From JBOFDK01 sp051656485 (lineage in GTDB: Bacteria > Bacillota > Clostridia > Lachnospirales > Cellulosilyticaceae), in NCBI GenBank assembly GCA_051656485.1, contig JBOGBZ010000042.1:1-64000 (forward strand): a stretch of DNA of 64,000 nucleotides, given 5' to 3'. A model generated the notes under the pieces. It saw only the letters and a list, made by a program, of their open reading frames with translations, was not told where the DNA came from and did no database searches. This document shows, piece after piece, positions 43,135 to 52,799 of the stretch (positions are counted from its first letter, which is position 1; every line of letters starts with the position of its first letter). The position numbers and the translations under genes are program-made.

Positions 43135-44322
43135 TTATACCAATACCATGGCCTTCAAAATCAATGCTATATTTATATAGAAGTTTCTTGCATCAATCAT
43201 AGAATAACTAGCCTTTTCTATTGTTCCAATAACTTCTACTCTATATCCCTCTCTATAATCAACTGGCAATACGACAAATGCTCCAAATGGTATCTCACAG
43301 TACACTGCATAGGTGTCTTGTGTTATCGTTAGACCTGTATAGGTTACCATAGCCTTGATCACACCATTGACTACTGCTTTATTGCCCGTTAAAATCTGCC
43401 CCTCATTAGAGACCCCTGATGCAGTTGGTACAACATAAGAATCTAGTATCTCCACCGATGCATTAATTCCAGTTATATCTTCTATATCTGGTTTTTGACT
43501 TGGTACGCTAAAACTTGAATCTAAAATGATTTGTTTAAAGCTTGCAACCCCTATATAAATTTTGACTACATTAGACTCCCACATTTTTGTAACAGTACAA
43601 TTACTTCCCTGTGCGTAATTACCTGTAACAGTAGCTATATTCCCTATACATCCACTGACAGACCCACCTATTACTTTTACACCAAAACTAATAATAGCTG
43701 AACTTCCACTTGTTAAACTCGGAATGCCAATCCCTTGTGTGATGTCTCCATTCACAACAAGTTGATTGTTCATCGTCAAAGTTTCCGGCATAAGTACAAG
43801 AGCTGGATTAAGCATATCCTTAACAAGCAAATTACTTACATCTACATCCCCTTGATTTGTAATGGTAATCGTAAAATAAAATACATCTCCTAATTTTACC
43901 GCTGTCTTACTAGAAGCCTTTGTAATACTTAGCGCTGACTCCATAACCACTAGTGCTGCACCCTCACTAGTGACTGTCTTACACTGTGGATAAAGCATCC
44001 CCTCTGTTTGATAACTATAGTTTCCAGTTGCTATATTTGTAATAGTTCCATCACCTTTTTGTAGAACATCTGCCTCAAATCTTATAGATGCCATACCTCC
44101 TCCTGGAATGGTTCCTATAGGAATACCACTTCCAAGATTGCCTGGATAAATACTTCCATTTACATATAAACTGCCATCTACAAGCTTCAGCTCCGGTGGT
44201 AATGTATCTGCAATGTTTACGTTATTAATAGTAAAGGCATCATTATTTATTACTTGAAGTGTATAAGTTACGCGATCGCCTACTTCTACTACTTGCTTAT
44301 TAGCTAATTTATTAATTAACAT
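43135..44322 (-). CDS. DUF11-DUF11-SPOCS protein, module B gene 3
   Basis: 395 aa with the module A gene 3 layout: DUF11 domains at about 5-115 (VTYTLQVINNDAFTINNVNI core) and 128-245 (FYFTITITNQGDVDVSNLLV core), SPOCS from about 260 (VPSQKPDIEDITGINASVEI core). Sequence is clearly divergent from modules A and C, so this copy is older. AGGAGGG precedes the ATG. Confidence 0.8.
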   Translation of the reverse strand: MLINKLANKQVVEVGDRVTYTLQVINNDAFTINNVNIADTLPPELKLVDGSLYVNGSIYPGNLGSGIPIGTIPGGGMASIRFEADVLQKGDGTITNIATGNYSYQTEGMLYPQCKTVTSEGAALVVMESALSITKASSKTAVKLGDVFYFTITITNQGDVDVSNLLVKDMLNPALVLMPETLTMNNQLVVNGDITQGIGIPSLTSGSSAIISFGVKVIGGSVSGCIGNIATVTGNYAQGSNCTVTKMWESNVVKIYIGVASFKQIILDSSFSVPSQKPDIEDITGINASVEILDSYVVPTASGVSNEGQILTGNKAVVNGVIKAMVTYTGLTITQDTYAVYCEIPFGAFVVLPVDYREGYRVEVIGTIEKASYSMIDARNFYINIALILKAMVLV

Positions 44323-44346
44323 ATGGCTCTCTTCCCTCCTATCTTT

Positions 44347-44820
44347 TTAAATCATTACCATATCCAAGAAAATAGCTACACACTTTTGAATTGTTCTACA
44401 ATCTATTACACGTGCATGAACTTTTTCAATATATGGCTTCACTTGAATTCTTCCACCTGTTACTAAATCACATATACTTATGCCTCCTATTTCTGCTGGA
44501 GGGACAATATAAAGCACCTTTGTTACTTCGAAATGTGCACCTTGTACTGGCTGTGTTGGTTGACATCCTACATACAGTATCTTTTCTCTTAAAAGTACTT
44601 CTACAAGAAGTTTATATCCCGTTAAATTCTGTCCCTCATTGGATGTTCCCGCTTCTGTGTTTATAAGCTGTATATTGGTGACTATTGGATCTACCATCAC
44701 ATCTACAATTCGCTCAATATCCAGCATATTCGTATCTAGTACGAGTATTTCCATAATTGTTTCTTCTTTGAAATATTTTGGGTTTGTGGGAAATTTACTT
44801 CCACTCACATTATATGCCAC
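44347..44820 (-). CDS. SPOCS-domain protein, module B gene 2
   Basis: 157 aa. SPOCS domain with TNMLDIERIVDVMVDP in place of KPDIE, then TSNEGQNLTGYKLLVEV and a closing RVIDCRTIQKCVAIFLDM. GTG start, GGAGG upstream; 15 bases after gene 1. Gene order within the module is gene 1, 2, 3 on the minus strand. Confidence 0.76.
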   Translation of the reverse strand: MAYNVSGSKFPTNPKYFKEETIMEILVLDTNMLDIERIVDVMVDPIVTNIQLINTEAGTSNEGQNLTGYKLLVEVLLREKILYVGCQPTQPVQGAHFEVTKVLYIVPPAEIGGISICDLVTGGRIQVKPYIEKVHARVIDCRTIQKCVAIFLDMVMI

Positions 44821-44835
44821 TCTGATTCCTCCTCC

Positions 44836-45309
44836 TTAATTTCTCGCAGTAAATAGTGCCATTACATTATAGAAAAAGCATCTGCAATTCATTGCATTGA
44901 CATGAATGTCTTCTATAAATACTTGAGGTTTTCCATAAAATTGTGCACTATAACTTTTCGGTAAAACAATATACTCACAAAGTGGTACAACAAAATGTGC
45001 TGTATGAACAGTTCTAGTCTCATCACATGCAACATACTGAATCTTTAACTTGAGTTCTCCTACCATCATTAGCTTGCATCCCGTTAGTTGCTGCCCTTCT
45101 ATTGATGTACCTATAGGTGTTGCAACTGTCTCATAGTGTTGAACATTGACTGCTGCCCATACTTTTACCATTTGCTCCATATCAGGCTTACATGCTGGAA
45201 TACATAGAATTCCCTGCAAGTTGCTTTGCTTATAGTCTTTTTTGGTGGTACAAAGTGGTATACCACTTATCCCCTCATACTGAATAAGATCTCTCATTTT
45301 GCTACTCAT
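44836..45309 (-). CDS. SPOCS-domain protein, module B gene 1
   Basis: 157 aa. Lead RDLIQYEGISG is equivalent to RSLIEYDG of module A, followed by the SPOCS domain (CIPACKPDMEQMVKV, GTSIEGQQLTGCKLMMVGEL, CEYIVLPKSY). ATG 45309 is chosen; a TTG at 45336 is in frame but would swallow the AGGGGG ribosome site. A full sigma-K-like element is upstream. Confidence 0.76.
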   Translation of the reverse strand: MSSKMRDLIQYEGISGIPLCTTKKDYKQSNLQGILCIPACKPDMEQMVKVWAAVNVQHYETVATPIGTSIEGQQLTGCKLMMVGELKLKIQYVACDETRTVHTAHFVVPLCEYIVLPKSYSAQFYGKPQVFIEDIHVNAMNCRCFFYNVMALFTARN

Positions 45310-45349
45310 CTGACTATTTTCCCCCTTTTTCCACAAATTTCTTTCCTTA

Positions 45350-45377
45350 TATCATATGCTAATTTTCCCCATTAAGT
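45350..45377 (-). promoter_or_regulatory. Sigma-K-like promoter, SPOCS module B
   Basis: On the minus strand AC, 17 bases, CATATGATA: a full match, 41 bases before the ATG. Confidence 0.55.
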
Positions 45378-45649
45378 GTATCCTCTTATAGCATAATACT
45401 GAATTTTAAAAATTCTTTCCTCCTTTTCTGTAGTTCTAATATCAATTATACCTCTTTATTATTTTATTCTTGTAGTTACTGTAAGTTACATTTTTTTATA
45501 TTTTTCTTCTTTTTGTTTCTTATTTGTCGTATTTATCTTCAACCCACTTTTTAACACTTCATCTGCAGCAATTCACATTTTAGTCATTTCTCCCACATCC
45601 TCATCATACATATATAAAGACTATCTTTCTCCCCTTTAGGAGGTTATTT
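45378..45649. other. AT-rich intergenic stretch
   Basis: This is the remainder of the 340-base gap between divergent genes. I see no gene, repeat or known RNA. Close to the plus-strand gene it holds CATACATATATAAAG (45604 onward), a partial match to mother-cell -10 elements without a good -35. Confidence 0.5.
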
Positions 45650-46738
45650 ATGCATAAATATAAAGTATGCGTCTATGCTATTTGTAAAAATGAAGAAAAA
45701 TTTATTGATCGCTGGCTAGACTCTATGAATGAAGCTGACTATATCGTGGTCTGTGATACCGGTTCTACGGATAATAGTATTGAGATGCTTAAAGCAAAAG
45801 GTGTAGCTACCTATACGATTGACATTACCCCTTGGCGCTTTGATGAGGCCCGTAACAAGTGTATCGATTACATCCCTGAAGATGTGGATATCTGTATTAG
45901 CACTGATTTAGATGAAGTATTCGATCCAGGGTGGCGGGATCTACTAGAAGAGTACTGGCAACCCCAGACCAAAGTTATGCGCTATACTTTTGTGTGGCAG
46001 CTAGATAGTGATGGCACCCCACGCAAGACTTCTACAGCTCAGAAAATCCATGCTCGCCATGGCTTTAAATGGATCTATCCTGTTCATGAAATTTTAGATT
46101 ATTCAGGTACTGACCCACTCATCTATACAGATACACCCGCCCTTCGTATTACCCATTTACAAGATCATACCAAGTCTCGCACCCAGTACTTAACACTCCT
46201 TGAGTTATCAGCTAAACTTTTCCCTACCTATGATCGTAATATTCATTATTTAGGTCGTGAATACATGTATTATGGCAAATATGAAGCGTGTATCCAGACA
46301 CTCAAAAATCATCTCACACTTCCTAATGCCCGATGGCTTGATGAACGATGTGCTTCTATGCGCTATATTGGTCAATCTTATATGAACTTAGGTCTATTTG
46401 ATGAAGCAAAAATTTGGCTGTATCGTGCTATTGCTGAAGCCCCTCATACGCGTGAGCCTTATCTGGCCATGGTTACACTTGCCTATCATCAACAAGATTG
46501 GCCTACTGTATATCATATGGTTGAAGAAGCACTTGCTATTTCAAGTCCAACAGGCTCTTATCTGGATGATCCTGGTTGTTGGGGTTATCTCTTCTATGAT
46601 TATGGTGCAATTAGCTGTTTTCATTTAGGTATGGGCGACAAAGCCATAGCTTTTGCCCATCAGGCGCTCACCTTTGCGCCTGATGATGAACGATTGCAAG
46701 ACAATCTTAACCTTTGCCGTGCTCGTTATAAGCAATAA
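45650..46738 (+). CDS. GT2-type glycosyltransferase with helical repeats
   Basis: 362 aa. GT-A domain with YAICKNEEKFIDRWLDS, VVCDTGSTDNS and the acidic metal site STDLDEVFDPGW (near residue 88); the C-terminal 180 residues are TPR-like. It is only distantly related to the two other GT2 enzymes of the locus, so probably a different donor or acceptor. AGGAGG precedes the ATG. Single gene with a strong palindromic terminator. Confidence 0.85.
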   Translation: MHKYKVCVYAICKNEEKFIDRWLDSMNEADYIVVCDTGSTDNSIEMLKAKGVATYTIDITPWRFDEARNKCIDYIPEDVDICISTDLDEVFDPGWRDLLEEYWQPQTKVMRYTFVWQLDSDGTPRKTSTAQKIHARHGFKWIYPVHEILDYSGTDPLIYTDTPALRITHLQDHTKSRTQYLTLLELSAKLFPTYDRNIHYLGREYMYYGKYEACIQTLKNHLTLPNARWLDERCASMRYIGQSYMNLGLFDEAKIWLYRAIAEAPHTREPYLAMVTLAYHQQDWPTVYHMVEEALAISSPTGSYLDDPGCWGYLFYDYGAISCFHLGMGDKAIAFAHQALTFAPDDERLQDNLNLCRARYKQ

Positions 46739-46776
46739 AGATAAAGAGAGGTGCACGTGCACCTCTCTTTATCTTT
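46737..46776. terminator. 40-bp perfect palindromic terminator
   Basis: AAAGATAAAGAGAGGTGCAC followed at once by its exact reverse complement, with no spacer. It overlaps the stop of the GT2 gene and lies just after the converging DUF1835-like gene, ending both. Confidence 0.8.
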
Positions 46777-46780
46777 GAGT

Positions 46781-47635
46781 TTAGCGTACTTTTTTCACCA
46801 ACAACTCCCTCAATTGATTGGGTTTATTTTTACTAATCAGCTTACCTTCTGTCTCCATCTTCTTAAGTCTATATTCTAACCATAATCTGCTTACCACATT
46901 GTTATTTTCCTGCCTTATGTTATCCATTGTTATTCTTAAGATACTTTCTGTTTTTTGATAATTTTGAGTACTTATTACTTTTAGTAACTGCTCATCATAA
47001 TAGTCTTCTTCCAATTCTCTTACTTGCCCTTGGTACAAATCTCGGAGTATTCCTTTTCCTTGTTTGAGTTGTTCCCACTCGCTAATCAACTGCTGCTTTC
47101 TTTCTTGTGTCATAGGTTTTATGTTTTTAAAAACTTCATAAATCTGTGCGGGTTCACATTCTGCTAATGTCAGCGCCCCCTTGCTTTCATTTTCTAGCCC
47201 ATTCATCCACTCAGAGGCTATATCGGCTTCATAGAGTTCATACTCACGGTATTGGCTTGCTAAATAGCGAACCATCATATAATCTCGGATATTGTCCCCA
47301 TACCATAAAATGAGCTTTTCTTCTGCCCCTATCTCCTCCCATGGAAAGAAAAGATTCTCTACAGCCTTATCGACTGGAAACTGCCAATCTGTCCCTCTTA
47401 TAGTAACTACTTCTTTAAACCATTGTTTTCTTTCACTTATCTGTGTTTCATATGCCCCGATAGGTCCTATACTTAAGTTATCTGTAAACTCTCTGACATC
47501 TATTGGCTGTGGTTTTATCATAGCTGTTTCCTGTTTATTCTCAAACCCTTTCTCTTTTCTATCATACAAGCTAGAAGCTTGTAATATATGACCAATAGCT
47601 AAATTTCGTGAAATTAGGTGAATATAATTTTCCAT
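46781..47635 (-). CDS. DUF1835/DUF3658-like protein
   Basis: 284 aa. The layout follows DUF1835 proteins: an N-terminal IHLISRNLAIGHIL strand-turn, REFTDNLSIGPIG, an acidic LILWYGDNIRDYMMVRYLA centre (near residue 108), and a C-terminal helical LTLAECEPAQIYEVFKNI part like DUF3658. Function unknown. GGAGG precedes the ATG. The upstream CATATAAATAGAAAG string is shared with the GT4 pair. Confidence 0.65.
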   Translation of the reverse strand: MENYIHLISRNLAIGHILQASSLYDRKEKGFENKQETAMIKPQPIDVREFTDNLSIGPIGAYETQISERKQWFKEVVTIRGTDWQFPVDKAVENLFFPWEEIGAEEKLILWYGDNIRDYMMVRYLASQYREYELYEADIASEWMNGLENESKGALTLAECEPAQIYEVFKNIKPMTQERKQQLISEWEQLKQGKGILRDLYQGQVRELEEDYYDEQLLKVISTQNYQKTESILRITMDNIRQENNNVVSRLWLEYRLKKMETEGKLISKNKPNQLRELLVKKVR

Positions 47636-47741
47636 GCTACTTCCTCCCTTATGCTTTTATTTGAATACTCCTAATATCTCTTTCTATTTATATGCTTTGA
47701 TGGCTTTTCCTTATACAGAAATAATTGCGCATATACTCAAC

Positions 47742-47780
47742 AAAAAATGCCCGAATCCTATCTAAATTCAGGCATCTTTT
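47742..47780 (-). terminator. Terminator of the collagen-like operon
   Basis: GATGCCTGAAT and ATTCGGGCAT pair over 9-10 bases, then six T on the minus strand. Confidence 0.78.
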
Positions 47781-47787
47781 CATTGTC

Positions 47788-49305
47788 CTAGTCTTGTGTA
47801 ATCCCTTCTATCCTGCATAATGATACTACATAGTTCTTACCATTTGTATTTCTCGTCCATAAGACGTCTGAGCATATTGCAATAAGCTGTGCTATATACC
47901 CTAAATTGTAATAGCTCCTCATGGCAATATAGTTACCATAGGTCAGCAAATCTACACCTACTTGCCTATTGCAACAACACATGAGGTCAGGTCCTGTGCC
48001 TCCAGCCCCTGTTCCACAATAGTCAAAAAGCCCAGGTGACGTTACAGATCCAGCAGTCGTGGTATTAATGGGTGCTTGTTGAGTAATTGCTGGTGTAGAA
48101 AATCCAATATAGGTAATGTCACATATGCTAAAGTATTGGAATGATGTACCATTTCTTAGTGTCACCGTTCCAGGCGTTACATCTGATATAGACCAGCCTC
48201 CTCCACCTAATTCATAATACGTAGTTGCAATGTCCACATTGGTGGCATTGGCATCTCTTAGTATTGTTAATGCTCTATAGAGTCCTTGTTGACAGCAGCA
48301 AACTGTCAAGTCTGATGGTGGTGTGACCCCTACCAAGCCTGTTGGTCCTGTTGGCCCTGAGACACCTTTTAGTCCTGTTGGTCCTGTCACACCTGTTGGG
48401 CCTTGTGCGCCCTGTGGGCCTTGCACGCCTGATACACCTGTTGGCCCTGTAATACCTGTTGGTCCTGTCACACCTTGAGGACCTTGTGGCCCCGTCCAAC
48501 CTATTGGGCCTTGTGGACCTATTGGTCCCGTCCAGCCTGTATCTCCCGTCCAGCCTGTTGGTCCTGTTGGCCCTGTTGGCCCTAATGGACCTGTTGCTCC
48601 CGTCCAGCCTGTTGGCCCTGTCGGACCTGTTGGCCCCGTTGGCCCTTCTGGTCCCCTAAGTCCTGTTGCACCTGTTGGCCCTGTTGGCCCTGTAGCCCCC
48701 GTATCTCCTATTGGCCCTGTTGGCCCTTGCACACCTTGGGCACCTGTTGGTCCTGTTGGTCCTGTTAATCCTGTTGGTCCTGTTGGTCCTGTTGGTCCTG
48801 TTGGTCCTGTTGGTCCTGTGTCTCCTACTATACCCTGAAGTCCTGTAGCGCCTATTGCTCCTATTGCCCCTCTTGGACCTGTATCACCTGTATCACCTGT
48901 GGCACCTTGTGGTCCTATATCTCCTGTTACACCTTGTATTCCTTGTGGCCCCCTAGGTCCTGTTGGTCCCTGCTCTCCTTGTGGTCCTGTTGGACCCGTA
49001 GGTCCTTCTGGTCCTTGTGGTCCTCTCGGACCTATTGGGCCTGTAGGTCCTTCTGGCCCTGTATAGCCACTATCGCCCGTAGGCCCTTGTGGACCTCTGT
49101 CGCCTACTACACCCGTTGTTCCGGTAGGCCCTGTATAACCTGTATAACCTGTATAACCTATAGGACCTGTATCTCCTTCCATCCCTCTAGGCCCTGTAGG
49201 CCCCTGAACACCTGGCAAACCGGTAGCACCTGTATCACCTGTAGGCCCTACACAGCATCCTGTATCCAGATTCCTATTACTTAATTGATTGTTTATTTCT
49301 GCCAT
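47788..49305 (-). CDS. Collagen-like (Gly-X-Y) protein 3
   Basis: 505 aa. N-terminal 19 residues with CC, then 103 uninterrupted Gly-X-Y triplets (residues 20-328, mostly GPT), then a 177-residue Cys-rich head (CCCQQGLY, ICDITYIGF, DYCG, AICSDVLW). This is the BclA-like plan: short anchor, collagen stalk, C-terminal head. Thr at position Y offers many O-glycan sites. Four triplets are GWT. No signal peptide. It follows the next collagen gene after 46 bases, so one operon. Confidence 0.88.
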   Translation of the reverse strand: MAEINNQLSNRNLDTGCCVGPTGDTGATGLPGVQGPTGPRGMEGDTGPIGYTGYTGYTGPTGTTGVVGDRGPQGPTGDSGYTGPEGPTGPIGPRGPQGPEGPTGPTGPQGEQGPTGPRGPQGIQGVTGDIGPQGATGDTGDTGPRGAIGAIGATGLQGIVGDTGPTGPTGPTGPTGPTGLTGPTGPTGAQGVQGPTGPIGDTGATGPTGPTGATGLRGPEGPTGPTGPTGPTGWTGATGPLGPTGPTGPTGWTGDTGWTGPIGPQGPIGWTGPQGPQGVTGPTGITGPTGVSGVQGPQGAQGPTGVTGPTGLKGVSGPTGPTGLVGVTPPSDLTVCCCQQGLYRALTILRDANATNVDIATTYYELGGGGWSISDVTPGTVTLRNGTSFQYFSICDITYIGFSTPAITQQAPINTTTAGSVTSPGLFDYCGTGAGGTGPDLMCCCNRQVGVDLLTYGNYIAMRSYYNLGYIAQLIAICSDVLWTRNTNGKNYVVSLCRIEGITQD

Positions 49306-49351
49306 AATAAGGTTCCCCTCCTCACTTAATCTTTAACTCTCGTCTATCCTC

Positions 49352-50902
49352 TTACAGAATAGCATCTAGCCCACAAAGTGACCCCACTCCAAAAATACTA
49401 GCTGTCTCCCTTACCCAGTACGTATCTGAACAAATTGCCATATAAGCTTGAATACCTATATTTCCTATTGCCTCTGACCCCAAGTAGAGACGGCTGGTGT
49501 AGGTAAGCAGTTTCTGCCCAGTCTCTTCTTTGCACCCACACTCATACCCTGGACCTTTCGGATTAGCCGTTGGCTGCAAACCACAATAATCTAAGTTACC
49601 AAACGTCGTAGGTGGTGTATCTCCTTGTGTAAGAATAGGATTTTGTGGACTTAATACTGGAGCCGAAAATCTTACATACACAATATCACATAGGTTAACA
49701 CTAAAAGTAGCTGATCCATTGGTAATTTTGACTGTATCTCCATTAACACTAGCAATGGTATACGCTCCTCCTCCAAAAGAATTTCTCCTACTAAAAATGG
49801 TTATACCTGTAGCAGCTCTACTTAGTAATTGAGAGAATGCTATATACATACCTAGTTGACAGCAACATACGATAGAGCCTGCTGGACCTTGTGCCCCTTG
49901 TGCCCCTTCAAATCCTGTTGGCCCTCTCCAACCCGTTGGTCCTGTACCTCCTGATATACCTGTTGGGCCTGTTGGTCCCGCTGGTCCCTGTGCACCAGTC
50001 CATCCTTCAATCCCCTGTGGTCCTTGTACCCCTGTGGGTCCTATATCGCCGGTCCAACCTGTTGCACCGGTTGGTCCTGTTGGTCCCGTCCAGCCTGTTG
50101 GGCCTGTTGGTCCCGTCCAGCCTGTTGGGCCTGTTGGTCCCGTCCAACCCAAGTCACCTGTCCAACCCGTCCAACCCAATGGACCTGTTGGCCCTTCTGG
50201 ACCTGTTGGTCCCGATGGACCTCTAGGCCCTGCTGGACCTACTGATCCTGTATCTCCTGTATCTCCTGTTGGGCCTGTTTGGCCTATTGGACCTTGAGGA
50301 CCTTGCACACCTCTTGGACCTATTGCCCCTTGGAACCCTGTAATCCCTACGCTACCTTGTATCCCTGTATCTCCTGTTGGTCCTTTGGCCCCTTGTGGAC
50401 CTGTTGGACCTTGAGCTCCTCTTGGACCTGTTGGACCTGTAACTCCCTTAGGTCCTAATGGTCCTGTATCACCCATTGGCCCTTCTGGCCCCTGTATACC
50501 GGTTCCACCTGTTGGCCCTTGAGGTCCATCTAGGCCTGTTGGACCTGTTGGGCCTTGGGGACCTGTTGGTCCTGTTATGCCTCTCGCTCCCTGTGGTCCT
50601 GTATCTCCTATCGCCCCTGTGGGCCCTGTATCTCCCGTCTCACCCTGTGGGCCCGTTGGACCTTTAGGACCTTGTGGACCTGTAATACCTGTAATACCTG
50701 TTGGACCTGTTGGACCTGTTGAACCTGTGACTCCTTTAGGGCCTGTTGGCCCTATGAGACCTCTTGGACCTATGTCACCTGTCGCACCTGTTGGACCCAT
50801 ACACTGACTGGTACAACACGTCACTTGACTGTTATCTACTGTTGGTGTCATATTTTGAACTTGTGTTCCTTGACATTGATTACAAGAACAATTGTTATTC
50901 AT
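49352..50902 (-). CDS. Collagen-like (Gly-X-Y) protein 2
   Basis: 516 aa. A 35-residue Cys-rich N-terminus, 103 uninterrupted Gly-X-Y triplets (36-344), and a 172-residue head related to the other two (CCCQLGMYIAFSQLL, LCDIVYVRF, DYCG, AICSDTYW). Eight triplets carry Trp at position X, clustered in the last third of the stalk. AGGAGG lies 11 bases before the ATG. First gene of a two-gene collagen operon. Confidence 0.88.
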   Translation of the reverse strand: MNNNCSCNQCQGTQVQNMTPTVDNSQVTCCTSQCMGPTGATGDIGPRGLIGPTGPKGVTGSTGPTGPTGITGITGPQGPKGPTGPQGETGDTGPTGAIGDTGPQGARGITGPTGPQGPTGPTGLDGPQGPTGGTGIQGPEGPMGDTGPLGPKGVTGPTGPRGAQGPTGPQGAKGPTGDTGIQGSVGITGFQGAIGPRGVQGPQGPIGQTGPTGDTGDTGSVGPAGPRGPSGPTGPEGPTGPLGWTGWTGDLGWTGPTGPTGWTGPTGPTGWTGPTGPTGATGWTGDIGPTGVQGPQGIEGWTGAQGPAGPTGPTGISGGTGPTGWRGPTGFEGAQGAQGPAGSIVCCCQLGMYIAFSQLLSRAATGITIFSRRNSFGGGAYTIASVNGDTVKITNGSATFSVNLCDIVYVRFSAPVLSPQNPILTQGDTPPTTFGNLDYCGLQPTANPKGPGYECGCKEETGQKLLTYTSRLYLGSEAIGNIGIQAYMAICSDTYWVRETASIFGVGSLCGLDAIL

Positions 50903-51165
50903 ACCCTACTACTCCTCCTTTACACCATGACTAAAATCTTCTTACTGCTTTGTACCTTCCCAGCTCATTTCATACTTACATGTTGACCTCTCATACCACA
51001 CCTACATATGACTTTTATTTGTTCTCCTGTTGTGTGTAGAAGAATAGGTTATTTTCTTCTTCACTATCAATTTATGCAACTTCTTGTAAAATGTTATTGA
51101 AATTTTTTCTCCATTAAGCATCTATTTCCTCTTTGTTAGTGTGCTCGATTTATACATGTCTCTAT
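50903..51165. other. Intergenic region before the collagen operon
   Basis: No gene seen. It holds the ribosome site of the collagen-like gene 2 and a weak mother-cell-like element on the minus strand (AC, 18 bases, CATATGTAG, 51002-51030). Confidence 0.4.
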
Positions 51166-51167
51166 TG

Positions 51168-51202
51168 AAAAGGATATAGAGGTTCATTCCCTATATCCTT
51201 TT
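51168..51202 (-). terminator. Terminator of collagen-like gene 1
   Basis: AAAAGGATATAG and CTATATCCTTTT pair over an 11-base loop on the minus strand. Confidence 0.8.
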
Positions 51203-51221
51203 ATTTTGTTCTCTTACCTCT

Positions 51222-52733
51222 TTAAATAATAGCAGACACCTTACACATCGATGCTATAAATCTATAGCCACCCCATTCCCACCAGATGGTATCTGAACAG
51301 ATCGCATACCAACTCGTTATAGCATGTGCGGCCCTTACCCAGTTTGCAAAATACAAGGTAGCAGGCACAGGATTTTCACTTAACTTTGTTCCCCACTGTT
51401 CATTACAACAGCATAATGGTGCAGGGCCTCCACCACTTACGAAGCCACAGTAATCAATATTACCTGCTGTAGTAGGGGCAGTGGTTTGTGTTAGAATAGG
51501 CGTCTGTCGTGTCCAGACTGTCCCTCCTGAAGTATATAACCACTGAAAATCACATAATGGAATGGTATAGGTGGTTGTGCCATTTGAGAGATACATCAAC
51601 GTATCTGTAACTCCTACGATTTCATAAGCTGCACTTCCAAATGCATTATCAAAAGTATACACAACTGCATATGGTGCCAGTGGTGAATTAACCAATTTGC
51701 TAAGTGCAATAGATAATCCCTTGATACAGCAGTCTCCTCCTGGGCCTGTGGGACCTTGGGGACCTGTTGGACCTGTAATACCTTCATCGCCTCTTAAACC
51801 TGTGTATCCTGTATAGCCTGTTGGTCCCGGCGCACCTGTAATGCCTGTAATACCTTGTATGCCTGTTGGCCCCGTCCAACCACGTGCTCCTGTTGGACCT
51901 GTTGGGCCTGTTGGACCACCATCACCTGTTGGACCTGTTGGACCTTGTAGTCCTTGTGGTCCAGTCTCACCGGTTGGCCCCAGTGGACCTGTTGGACCTG
52001 TTTGACCTTGTGGTCCCGTCCAGCCTGTATCACCTGTATCTCCCGTCCAGCCTGTTGGACCTGTTGGGCCTGTAAATCCTGTCACACCCCTTGGTCCTCT
52101 TGGTCCCGTCCAACCTGTATCACCTTGTGGGCCTATGTCTCCTGTATCGCCTGTTGGGCCTTGTGGTCCCGTCCAGCCTGTTGGTCCTGTTGGGCCTTGT
52201 GGACCTGTATCGCCTTGTGGACCTTGTGCTCCTTGTGGTCCTGTATCGCCCGTATTGCCTATTGGGCCTGTGTCCCCTGTTGGCCCTGTTGGGCCACTCA
52301 TACCTTGTGGACCAGTGGCACCCGTATCTCCTATTGGGCCTGTTGGCCCTGTTGGGCCTGTTGGGCCTGTTGCCCCTATTGGGCCTACTGGGCCTGTATC
52401 TCCAATAGGTCCTTGTGGCCCTATTGGACCTGTTGATCCAGTGATGCCTTGAAGTCCTCTTGGACCTGTCTGGCCTGTTGGACCTTGTGGTCCTGTCATC
52501 CCTGTATCTCCAGTTAAACCGGTTGGGCCTGTTAGCCCTGTTGCTCCTGTCCAGCCAATTGGGCCTCTAGGACCTGTTGGCCCTTGTGGTCCTGTTTCTC
52601 CTAATTGTCCGATAGGTCCCATATCGCCTGTGTCTCCTGGTGTTCCTGCTGAACCTGTTGGCCCTGGACAATACGGTGTACCACAACAGCCTACACCTTC
52701 ATTACTACTCCAATTATTCTCATTGCTGTTCAT
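51222..52733 (-). CDS. Collagen-like (Gly-X-Y) protein 1
   Basis: 503 aa. A 23-residue N-terminus with CC and YCPG, 103 uninterrupted Gly-X-Y triplets (24-332), and a 171-residue head (CCIKGLSIALSKL, LCDFQWLY, DYCG, AICSDTIWWEW). Six GWT triplets. It has its own promoter and terminator, separate from the other two collagen genes. Of the three heads it is the most divergent. Confidence 0.88.
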   Translation of the reverse strand: MNSNENNWSSNEGVGCCGTPYCPGPTGSAGTPGDTGDMGPIGQLGETGPQGPTGPRGPIGWTGATGLTGPTGLTGDTGMTGPQGPTGQTGPRGLQGITGSTGPIGPQGPIGDTGPVGPIGATGPTGPTGPTGPIGDTGATGPQGMSGPTGPTGDTGPIGNTGDTGPQGAQGPQGDTGPQGPTGPTGWTGPQGPTGDTGDIGPQGDTGWTGPRGPRGVTGFTGPTGPTGWTGDTGDTGWTGPQGQTGPTGPLGPTGETGPQGLQGPTGPTGDGGPTGPTGPTGARGWTGPTGIQGITGITGAPGPTGYTGYTGLRGDEGITGPTGPQGPTGPGGDCCIKGLSIALSKLVNSPLAPYAVVYTFDNAFGSAAYEIVGVTDTLMYLSNGTTTYTIPLCDFQWLYTSGGTVWTRQTPILTQTTAPTTAGNIDYCGFVSGGGPAPLCCCNEQWGTKLSENPVPATLYFANWVRAAHAITSWYAICSDTIWWEWGGYRFIASMCKVSAII

Positions 52734-52799
52734 ATAGTTGTTCTCCCCCTCTACTCATCAAACAAAGAATTTTTTCAAATCTTTTAGGTTCTTCATTAC

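Noticed and set aside
47788..52733. Long open frames on the plus strand with GPV/PVG-like repeats
   Set aside because: They are mirror translations of the Gly-X-Y repeat DNA; none has a ribosome site or a terminal domain.
47788..52733. Phage tail fibre origin of the collagen-like genes
   Set aside because: No phage structural, lysis or integrase genes are nearby, while Cys-rich heads and sporulation-type promoters point to spore surface proteins.
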